5,229 nucleotides of DNA from Aquificota bacterium (GTDB lineage Bacteria; Aquificota; Aquificia; Aquificales; Aquificaceae): NCBI GenBank assembly GCA_024280065.1, contig JAJRQX010000194.1, positions 1 through 5,229 of the forward strand, written 5' to 3'. The notes under the pieces are model-generated. The model had not been told where the DNA came from. It was given only the letters and a program-made list of their open reading frames with translations, and did not search any database. Each line of letters begins with the position of its first letter. Positions within the stretch are counted from its first letter, which is position 1. This document shows, in pieces, positions 1 through 5,229 of the stretch. A program made the position numbers and the translations under genes.

Positions 1-1
1 G

Positions 2-517
2 GCTATAGAGAACTTCCTTCACCTCGCCCTCCACTCCGGGGCAGGCTTCTACATGCCCACTTCCGTCTACGAGGAGATGCTCAAGATGATTGACCTCGGC
101 CCCCTGGCTCCCGAGTTTGAGATGGTGGTTAAGATAAGGTCCCCGAGGAAGTACTCCATAATGATACCGAGCGAGGTCCTATATGAGCTTATAGAGGAGG
201 TGAGGCACAGGATAAACAAGGGTTTAAGGATAGCGGAGGAGCACACAAAAGAGGCTGGGAAGGTGAACGAGGAGAACGTGGGTAGGCTGATAAGCAGACT
301 GAGGGAGAAGTACAGGGAAGCGTTAAGGCAGGGAATAATAGACAGCAAGGAGGACGTGGACGTTCTCCTCCTGGCCTACGAGCTTGACGGGACCGTGGTA
401 ACCGGGGATGAAGGTCTCAGGAAGTGGGCGGACAAGGTGGGGATAAAGATAATAGACGCGAGGAACTTCAAAGGTATCTTGGAGAGCTTAATCAAACACA
501 AGTCCACCGCCGAGTAG
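2..517 (+). CDS. RNA ligase partner protein (PIN-domain, MJ_0950/UPF0278 type), 5'-truncated
   Basis: The frame is open from base 2 to the TAG at 515-517, so 171 residues are visible and the true start lies left of the window. The ATG at 53 is internal, because the residues before it ([16 protein letters not shown]) continue the conserved family block. The C-terminal part has a PIN-like pattern: a [11 protein letters not shown] helix with acidic residues, then [12 protein letters not shown] with an Asp encoded at 407-409, then a short strand (IKIIDA). The first PIN aspartate, normally near the N-terminus, would be in the missing part. The middle (about visible residues 60-110) is charged and helical. 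The family is known mainly for co-occurring with Pab1020-type RNA ligases in archaea and a few thermophilic bacteria. A nuclease role is inferred from the fold, not demonstrated here. It converges on that ligase gene, and their 3' ends overlap by 30 nt. Confidence 0.86.
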   Translation, partial: AIENFLHLALHSGAGFYMPTSVYEEMLKMIDLGPLAPEFEMVVKIRSPRKYSIMIPSEVLYELIEEVRHRINKGLRIAEEHTKEAGKVNEENVGRLISRLREKYREALRQGIIDSKEDVDVLLLAYELDGTVVTGDEGLRKWADKVGIKIIDARNFKGILESLIKHKSTAE

Positions 518-1576
518 GTGTCCCAGAAGCCCTGTCATGTTAAGGAAGACCTTATCAAAGGTCAGGACCCACATCCCATTCTCCTCTTCAAGACCCCTCT
601 CTATAACCTGTATGTGTCTTGATGTTCTCTGAAGAAGCTCCAGGAGGGCTATGGCGTTTTCCTTTTTGTGAAACCTGCACCTGAAGGTTTTGTAAACTTT
701 ATGCTCTCTCTTAAACTGGTCTATGGCCTCAAAGAGGCCATCTACAAAAGCCCTGCCCAGTTCCTCGTAAAGGTGTTCCGTCCTCTCAATACCCTCCTCT
801 TCCATGAAGAGGACTAGTCTGAGGAGCCTGTTTGTGTAATACTCGGGCGGTAGCTGGAGCATGTTCTTTGCGGTAATCCTTATATCGCTCAGGTTGGCGT
901 AACTGGTTATATACTTCGCCCTCCTGTCTTTGGTCTTGAATACAACACCTTCCCTTCCCTCCTCGTTCAGCCTGTAGAGGAGATCTTTTAGCTTGGGTAT
1001 CTCCTCGTGGGTGAAGAGGCCGAAGACCTCAACGCTCGGGAGGGAATACCTCTCTATGAGTCTCAGCTTCTCCTCTTGGGGCAAAAATTCCTTTGAGTTC
1101 TTTTTCATTATGTCAAAGACGAAGACCATGATGTCCTCCTTGATGTAGGGTGGGCTCTCCTCTATGTAGGGGTTCTCTGGACCAGCCACCTCAACGCATA
1201 GGACGAGATCGGGGTTATCTTCAAAGAAGTTGAGGTCTATGAAATCGCCTATCCTGTCCAGGGTGAAAGGACAGATGTATCCTCCCCTTGAGAGGGCTAC
1301 TATCCTGTCCCCAGTCCTGAAGACCCTGATGTTGTATCCGTCCACCTTCTCCTCAACCCAGAAGGGACCCTTGAACTGCTCTTTAAGGCCTCTTTCCAAG
1401 ACGAAGATCCTCCCTATGTGGGGATAACCCCAGATGACAGCATCCTGAAATACGGCGGTCCCCCTGGGAACATCCCTGAAGTCGTCTGAGAACCTGAAGT
1501 ATTCAAAACCTAAGAAGGACTCGGACTTTGCCTTTCTCTGTCTTACCGCCTCCTTGACCGTATCCGCGTCAATCAC
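488..1576 (-). CDS. ATP-dependent RNA ligase, Pab1020/Rnl3 family
   Basis: This 362-residue protein has the nucleotidyltransferase motifs of covalent RNA/DNA ligases in order. Motif I is EKVDGYN with the AMP-accepting Lys77. Motif Ia is SRGG (96-99). Motif III is CVEVAGP around Glu129. Motif IIIa is VFVFDI (151-156). Motif IV is EGVVFK (209-214). The KYIT at 221 is a possible motif V. A C-terminal helical region (about 235-362) follows, as in the dimeric Rnl3 enzymes. Characterised relatives (MthRnl, Pab1020) join 5'-phosphate to 3'-OH ends and readily circularise single strands; the natural substrate here is unknown. The start is GTG at 1574-1576, inside the end of purQ (8-nt overlap). It is the only usable start, because an in-frame stop lies at 1598-1600 and no other ATG/GTG/TTG occurs in between. 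No Shine-Dalgarno sequence is seen, so translational coupling or a near-leaderless message is possible. Confidence 0.93.
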   Translation of the reverse strand: MIDADTVKEAVRQRKAKSESFLGFEYFRFSDDFRDVPRGTAVFQDAVIWGYPHIGRIFVLERGLKEQFKGPFWVEEKVDGYNIRVFRTGDRIVALSRGGYICPFTLDRIGDFIDLNFFEDNPDLVLCVEVAGPENPYIEESPPYIKEDIMVFVFDIMKKNSKEFLPQEEKLRLIERYSLPSVEVFGLFTHEEIPKLKDLLYRLNEEGREGVVFKTKDRRAKYITSYANLSDIRITAKNMLQLPPEYYTNRLLRLVLFMEEEGIERTEHLYEELGRAFVDGLFEAIDQFKREHKVYKTFRCRFHKKENAIALLELLQRTSRHIQVIERGLEEENGMWVLTFDKVFLNMTGLLGHLLGGGLVFD

Positions 1577-2225
1577 TAATAAGAGAATACCACAGCATCA
1601 GACCGTCGTGGCTCCCCATAAGGTCCTCTGAGGCCCTCTCAGGGTGAGGCATCATACCGAAGACGTTACCCTCCCTGTTCATCACGCCCGCTATGTCAGA
1701 GACGGACCCGTTCGGGTTGTCTACGTATCTGAAGACTATCTGGCCGTTTCTTTCCATCTCCTCAAGCTGGTCATCGGGGACATAGTATCTACCGTCGTGG
1801 TGGGCTACGGGTATCCTGAGGACATCCCCCTTCTCAAGCTTCTTGGTGAGCCTCGTTTGGTTATTCTCAACCCTTATCCTTACCTCCCTGCAGACGAACC
1901 TCATGTTGAGGTTGGTAAGGAGGGCCCCGGGAAGGAGACCGATCTCGGTGAGTATCTGGAAGCCGTTACATATACCGAGGACTAGCCCGCCCCTTTCCGC
2001 AAACTCGCCTATGGACTCTGCAAGGGGCGTCCTTGATGCTAGGGCTCCGGGTCTCAGATAATCTCCATATGAGAAACCGCCCGGGATAACCACAGCGTCA
2101 TACCTGGAGAGATCCCTCGTCCTGTGGTCCACGAACTCTACATCCTTCTCAAGGACGTCCCTTATGACGTAGTAGGTATCGTAATCGCAGTTGGAACCGG
2201 GGAAAACGCAGACAGCGAACCTCAT
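1569..2225 (-). CDS. purQ: Phosphoribosylformylglycinamidine synthase, glutaminase subunit PurQ
   Basis: PurQ is the class I glutamine amidotransferase subunit of the three-part FGAM synthase (PurL-PurQ-PurS). It releases ammonia from glutamine for conversion of FGAR to FGAM, the fourth step of purine synthesis, in the cytoplasm. The 218 residues match the family length. Visible motifs are the N-terminal VFPGSNCDYD (7-16), the PGGFSYGDYLRPGA oxyanion-loop region (48-61), the nucleophile elbow GICNGFQ with Cys86, and the triad partners His194 and Glu196 in MMPHPERA. PVAHHDGRY (139-147) is also typical. The ATG at 2223-2225 overlaps the purS stop by 1 nt (TGATG) and has a good AGGAG. The 3' end overlaps the RNA ligase start by 8 nt. 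No purL is in the window, so the synthetase subunit must be elsewhere. Confidence 0.97.
   Translation of the reverse strand: MRFAVCVFPGSNCDYDTYYVIRDVLEKDVEFVDHRTRDLSRYDAVVIPGGFSYGDYLRPGALASRTPLAESIGEFAERGGLVLGICNGFQILTEIGLLPGALLTNLNMRFVCREVRIRVENNQTRLTKKLEKGDVLRIPVAHHDGRYYVPDDQLEEMERNGQIVFRYVDNPNGSVSDIAGVMNREGNVFGMMPHPERASEDLMGSHDGLMLWYSLISD
1584..1592 (-). promoter_or_regulatory. Weak -10-like element (TGG-TATTCT) before the RNA ligase GTG
   Basis: Inside the last codons of purQ the minus strand reads TGG TATTCT, a TGn-extended hexamer matching TATAAT at 4 of 6 positions. It lies 7 nt from the GTG start of the ligase, which has no Shine-Dalgarno sequence. It shares the 10-mer GCTGTGGTAT with the stretch before gyrA. 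It may be a weak internal promoter, or only the PurQ codons for Leu-Trp-Tyr-Ser. Confidence 0.2.
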
Positions 2226-2446
2226 CAGGTCTCCTCTATCTCGTAGTCCTCTATGAGTGGGTTCACTATGAACCTCTCAACGAGGGACCTGACATCCTCT
2301 CCATCTTCAAGGTCAAGCTCAACCATCTTCCCAACAACGACGTTCCCCACCTTAAAGCCCTGCTCCTCAAGCATCTCCTTTACCGCCCTTCCCTGGGGGT
2401 CCAGTAGCCCCTTCTTAGGTCTTATCAGCACCCTTACCCTCTTCAT
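2225..2446 (-). CDS. purS: Phosphoribosylformylglycinamidine synthase, PurS subunit
   Basis: This small protein of 73 residues is slightly shorter than the usual 80 or so. It matches PurS, which dimerises and bridges PurL and PurQ so that ammonia can pass from glutaminase to synthetase. Recognisable family features are the N-terminal strand followed by [16 protein letters not shown] (residues 11-26) and the central [14 protein letters not shown] (36-49), with the C-terminal [14 protein letters not shown] (59-72). The ATG at 2444-2446 lies inside the 3' end of gyrA, giving a 32-nt overlap in a different frame. A clear AGGAG at 2454-2458, 7 nt from the ATG and also inside gyrA, supports this start. 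The stop codon overlaps the purQ start by one base, which points to coupled and roughly equimolar synthesis of the two subunits. Confidence 0.95.
   Translation of the reverse strand: MKRVRVLIRPKKGLLDPQGRAVKEMLEEQGFKVGNVVVGKMVELDLEDGEDVRSLVERFIVNPLIEDYEIEET
2231..2235 (-). promoter_or_regulatory. Shine-Dalgarno sequence of purQ (within purS)
   Basis: AGGAG within GAGGAGA on the minus strand lies 5 nt from the purQ ATG and inside the last codons of purS. Together with the TGATG stop-start overlap it supports coupled reinitiation. Confidence 0.75.
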
Positions 2447-4754
2447 CCTTCTTCTCCTCTGATTTTACGACCACCTTGTGTATCTGGTCCCCTCCGAGGT
2501 CCCATCTCCTCTTGGTCAGCCTGTCCCTCGTGCTGAGGAGGAGGTCCTTCACGCTCACCCTGTCATAGAAGGCCCTCCCCGATGAGGTGGTTATCAGAAG
2601 GTTCACCTCCTCCCTCATGGGTACAAGGTCAGCCAGCTTCTCCCTTGCGGATGCCAGGACAGACACACCCTTCACACCCCTGTTCCTGAGAGGTACCTCC
2701 TTCTCGGATATTACCTTGACCCTTCCGTCCTTCGTTATGACGAGAAGGTAGGGCTCCTCTCTCAGTATCCTGGTCCCCACTACCCTGTCCCTCTTTTCCA
2801 GCTTGATACCTTGGGATCCCTTGGTTCCAGGAGTTGCTGGCGGTATCTCCCTGACATTGAACCTGGCCACCTTACCCTTCTCCGTGAACATGAGTATATG
2901 GCTCTCATCAAGGGCCTGGGTTATACTGGCAACCTCATCATCTTCCTGAAGCTTTATTATCCTCATTCCCTGAGCCTTGTACTCAAACTCAACGAGGGGA
3001 ATCTTCTTTATGTAACCATTCCTGGTAACCAGAAGGAGCCTGTCCGCAAACCTTTCCCTTATGAAGGCTCCCACCACCCTCTCGTCAGGGTCCTTGAAGG
3101 ATATCCTTGAACCTCTGAGGGCCTGAGAACCGGCTATCCAGTAAACTCTACCCCTGTTTGAGACCAGGAAGAGCCCTTCCGTGAAGGGAACGTCAAGGAT
3201 GTTCACAACGGGCGACCCCCCCTCTGGTTTCTCCTCTAAGGGCATAACCTTTCCGTTCTCAAGGACCGCAACCATCAGGGACCCTTCTTCAGGCTCACCG
3301 TCAAGACCCTCTATGAAGGTCCTTCTCGGGTCCCCGAATCTCCTTATGAGGTCCTCAGTTTCCTCTACGAATATCCTTATCCTCTCCTCCTCGCTCCCTA
3401 TGACCTTCTTGTAATAGGTTATCTTCTTCCTCAGATCTTCCTCTTCCTTCCTCAGCTTCTCCCTCTCCAGGGAGGTGAGCCTCTGGAGGCGTAGGTCAAG
3501 GACCGCCTGGGCCTGCCTCTCGGAGAGTCCAAACCTGTTCATAAGAAACTCCTTGGCGGAAACCACGTCCCTTGACCTTCTTATCCCCTCTATAACCTCG
3601 TCTAAGCTTTCAAGGGCCTTCAGGAGCCCCTCAACCACGTGGAGGCGGTCTTCGGCTCTCTTCAGGAAGAACCTGGTTCTCCTGAGGATAACTTTTAGCC
3701 TGTGCTTTATGAACTCCCTGAGGAGCTCCTTTATCCCTACGAGCTTGGGTTCTCCGTCTATGAGGACGACCAGGTTAACAGGAAAGCCCTTCTTAAGCTG
3801 GGTGTATTTGAAGAGCTTGTTTAAGACCTTCTCACCTTTGGCCTCTCTCTTCAGCTCTATAACTATCCTTATACCCTCCTTGTCGGACTCGTCCCTTATG
3901 TCCGATATCTCCTTTATCCTCCCGTTCCTCACCTGGTCCGCTATCTTCCTTATCAGTTCGGACTTGTTCACCTGGAAGGGTATCTCTGTTATGACTATCT
4001 GTTCTCTCCCTCCCTGGACCTTTTCCACGTGGGCTTTAGCTTTGACCTGAATTGTTCCTCTTCCCGTCTCGTATATTTCCTTAAGGTCCTTCACGTTCTC
4101 CACCACACCTCCCGTCGGGAAGTCTGGACCTTTTATGATTTTGAGTATCTCCTCCGTAGTCATGTCTGGATTCTTAGCAAGCTCAATCAGAGCCTTACCT
4201 ACCTCACGGAGGTTGTGAGGAGGGATAGAAGTCGCAAGCCCAACCGCTATCCCTGCTGTCCCGTTACATATAAGGTTGGGGAATCTGGATGGGAGGACGG
4301 TGGGTTCCGTCAAGGTATCATCAAAGTTGGGTATAAAGTCAACGGTTTCTTTGTCTATATCCTCAAGCATCTCCACGGCTATCCTGGAAAGTTTGGCTTC
4401 TGTGTAACGCATTTGAGCCGGCGGGTCACCGTCCACGGAGCCGAAGTTTCCCTGACCTATTATCAGGGGATACCTCATGGAAAAGTCCTGAGCCATTCTC
4501 ACCAGGGCATCGTAAACCGCCTGATCGCCGTGGGGGTGGTATTTGCCAAGGACCTCTCCCACCACCCTCGCACTCTTCTTGAAAGGTTTATCCGGGGTAA
4601 GACCCATCTCATACATGGCATATAGGATCCTCCTCTGGACCGGCTTAAGGCCGTCACGGACGTCAGGGATAGCCCTCCCCACTATGACGGACATAGCGTA
4701 GTCTATGTAGGACTGCTTGACCTCCTCCTCTATGGGGACCTCTATGATTTCCAT
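2415..4754 (-). CDS. gyrA: DNA gyrase subunit A (type IIA topoisomerase A subunit; GyrA-box degenerate)
   Basis: This 779-residue protein is the DNA-cleaving subunit of a type IIA topoisomerase. The breakage-reunion core has the quinolone-region motif [19 protein letters not shown] (71-89), [11 protein letters not shown] (100-110), the catalytic Arg116-Tyr117 pair (MRYTEAKL) and the DNA-intercalating Ile169 (NGTAGIAVG). The C-gate coiled coil follows (about 345-475), ending in [11 protein letters not shown]. The C-terminal domain shows six blade-like repeats (near 498, 531, 576, 623, 673 and 722), so the pinwheel looks complete, with a charged tail. FGSVDGD and HGDQAVYD favour GyrA over ParC. 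However, no QRRGGKG-type GyrA-box is present in the first blade ([10 protein letters not shown] at 507-516). The ATG at 4752-4754 has no Shine-Dalgarno sequence and lies 10 nt after rtcA. Gln78 replaces the usual Ser/Thr of the quinolone contact. Confidence 0.95.
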   Translation of the reverse strand: MEIIEVPIEEEVKQSYIDYAMSVIVGRAIPDVRDGLKPVQRRILYAMYEMGLTPDKPFKKSARVVGEVLGKYHPHGDQAVYDALVRMAQDFSMRYPLIIGQGNFGSVDGDPPAQMRYTEAKLSRIAVEMLEDIDKETVDFIPNFDDTLTEPTVLPSRFPNLICNGTAGIAVGLATSIPPHNLREVGKALIELAKNPDMTTEEILKIIKGPDFPTGGVVENVKDLKEIYETGRGTIQVKAKAHVEKVQGGREQIVITEIPFQVNKSELIRKIADQVRNGRIKEISDIRDESDKEGIRIVIELKREAKGEKVLNKLFKYTQLKKGFPVNLVVLIDGEPKLVGIKELLREFIKHRLKVILRRTRFFLKRAEDRLHVVEGLLKALESLDEVIEGIRRSRDVVSAKEFLMNRFGLSERQAQAVLDLRLQRLTSLEREKLRKEEEDLRKKITYYKKVIGSEEERIRIFVEETEDLIRRFGDPRRTFIEGLDGEPEEGSLMVAVLENGKVMPLEEKPEGGSPVVNILDVPFTEGLFLVSNRGRVYWIAGSQALRGSRISFKDPDERVVGAFIRERFADRLLLVTRNGYIKKIPLVEFEYKAQGMRIIKLQEDDEVASITQALDESHILMFTEKGKVARFNVREIPPATPGTKGSQGIKLEKRDRVVGTRILREEPYLLVITKDGRVKVISEKEVPLRNRGVKGVSVLASAREKLADLVPMREEVNLLITTSSGRAFYDRVSVKDLLLSTRDRLTKRRWDLGGDQIHKVVVKSEEKKDEEGKGADKT
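2454..2458 (-). promoter_or_regulatory. Shine-Dalgarno sequence of purS (within gyrA)
   Basis: AGGAG on the minus strand lies 7 nt upstream of the purS ATG, inside the codons for the charged GyrA tail. It fixes the purS start despite the 32-nt overlap with gyrA. Confidence 0.75.
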
Positions 4755-4763
4755 GGATAGACC

Positions 4764-4772
4764 ATTATACCA
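4764..4772 (-). promoter_or_regulatory. Possible extended -10 promoter (TGG-TATAAT) for gyrA
   Basis: On the minus strand the bases read TGG TATAAT, a perfect sigma-70 -10 hexamer (4764-4769) with the TGn extension (4770-4772). No convincing TTGACA-like -35 is seen at 16-18 nt spacing, which extended -10 promoters can tolerate. The last T is 9 nt from the gyrA ATG, so transcription would begin within a few bases of the start codon, giving a nearly leaderless message. This fits the lack of a Shine-Dalgarno sequence before gyrA. The hexamer contains the rtcA stop codon (TAA at 4765-4767), so its TAA is partly explained by coding. This is inference from sequence only. Confidence 0.45.
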
Positions 4773-5229
4773 CAGCCTCCACGACCTTAGTCTTACTGTC
4801 CACCTTGAAGAGACCTTCTCCTAAGAACCTTTCGCATACCCATATTCCTGTCATCAGGTGGCCTGTGAACTCGGGGACCTTCATCCTGCCCCCCACAAGG
4901 GCGAGCCAGATGATGAGGTGGTCCGCAAGGTGTCTATCTACGTTGGCTCCTGAGGACCAGTCTTCGTAAAGTTTGCTCGCACACTCCTCCCCCACAACCT
5001 CCGCGGGCTTTCCTTTCTTCCCGAGAGAGTCCGCACCCATAACGTTTCCGAGATCGTCCTCAAGCCACATGGTAACGCTCGTCCCAACCGAAAGGGAGCT
5101 AACATACTGTCTGTAAGTTTCAGGTTTAGGCATACCCTTCCCTTCCCAGAATTCAAGGGCTCCTTTGACCTGCCTCTCTACCACCTTTCTCTCCCTCAAG
5201 GAATTGTGAGCTACAGATAGGAGGTGGAC
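4765..5229 (-). CDS. rtcA: RNA 3'-terminal phosphate cyclase RtcA, C-terminal part (truncated by window edge)
   Basis: The frame is open from base 5229 to the TAA at 4765-4767, giving 154 visible residues, roughly the C-terminal half of a protein usually near 340. RtcA uses ATP to convert RNA 3'-phosphates to 2',3'-cyclic phosphates through an adenylated histidine. Family hallmarks are [43 protein letters not shown], and the nucleophile motif [15 protein letters not shown]. Its His codon is at 4858-4860 and lies 30 residues before the C-terminus, close to His309 in the 338-residue E. coli enzyme. The TTG at 5197-5199 is internal and is not taken as the start. The archaeal-like wording (VDRHLADHL) resembles thermophile RtcA. 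A 10-nt gap separates it from gyrA, and the stop codon lies inside a possible gyrA -10 box. Confidence 0.93.
   Translation of the reverse strand, partial: VHLLSVAHNSLRERKVVERQVKGALEFWEGKGMPKPETYRQYVSSLSVGTSVTMWLEDDLGNVMGADSLGKKGKPAEVVGEECASKLYEDWSSGANVDRHLADHLIIWLALVGGRMKVPEFTGHLMTGIWVCERFLGEGLFKVDSKTKVVEAVV

Noticed and set aside
53..55. ATG at 53 as the start of the PIN-domain gene
   Set aside because: The frame is open back to base 2 and the upstream residues look like conserved family sequence, so the gene begins outside the window.
500..560. Rho-independent terminator between the convergent genes
   Set aside because: Only a trivial 4-bp inverted match (CACC/GGTG) is present, with no U-tract.
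1644..1985. Plus-strand open frame of 113 codons opposite purQ
   Set aside because: It is antisense to purQ catalytic regions and has no family resemblance; it is a shadow frame.
2664..2690. RNRGVKG (GyrA residues 690-696) as a displaced GyrA-box
   Set aside because: It sits in a late blade, lacks the Gln and the Gly-Gly pair, and similar glycine loops occur in each blade, so it is more likely an ordinary blade loop.
3475..4625. Long plus-strand open frames (191 and 198 codons) opposite gyrA
   Set aside because: They lie antisense to well-conserved gyrA motifs, have no recognisable protein features, and are rich in Ser/Leu as expected from reverse reading of Arg/Glu/Lys codons.
4938..5156. 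Minus-strand 72-codon open frame inside rtcA
   Set aside because: It overlaps the conserved RtcA frame and has no recognisable features.
5197..5199. TTG at 5199 as the start of a 144-residue hypothetical gene
   Set aside because: The frame continues to the right edge and the protein is clearly the C-terminal part of RtcA, whose full length is about 340 residues.

Overview
The window is coding almost end to end. It looks like part of a thermophilic bacterial genome, most plausibly an Aquificales member (Aquifex/Hydrogenobacter/Thermocrinis type). This is inferred from proteins rich in Glu, Lys and Arg, frequent AGG/AGA and ATA codons, extreme gene packing, an archaeal-type RNA ligase beside bacterial gyrA, and a GyrA that lacks a recognisable GyrA-box. 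No species can be assigned from sequence alone.

Layout, left to right: (1) on the + strand, the 3' part of a PIN-domain 'RNA ligase partner' gene, cut by the left edge. (2) Converging on it with a 30-nt overlap, the minus-strand gene for a Pab1020/Rnl3-type ATP-dependent RNA ligase. (3) Upstream of the ligase on the minus strand, purQ and then purS, two subunits of FGAM synthase. (4) gyrA, type IIA topoisomerase subunit A, 779 codons. (5) The C-terminal part of rtcA, RNA 3'-terminal-phosphate cyclase, cut by the right edge. The minus-strand genes run rtcA > gyrA > purS > purQ > RNA ligase. The junctions are a 10-nt gap and overlaps of 32, 1 and 8 nt, so they form a tight operon-like block. 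The only intergenic DNA is the 10 nt before gyrA.

Three of the six genes belong to RNA-end processing: cyclase, ligase and putative nuclease partner. They flank a housekeeping core of topoisomerase and purine synthesis. No CRISPR array, mobile element, tRNA or rRNA was seen. The points most worth a second look are the RNA-repair set around gyrA, the degenerate GyrA-box, and a shared GCTGTGGTAT sequence ahead of the two genes that lack a Shine-Dalgarno sequence (gyrA and the ligase). At gyrA this sequence forms an extended -10 (TGG-TATAAT) that contains the stop codon of rtcA.
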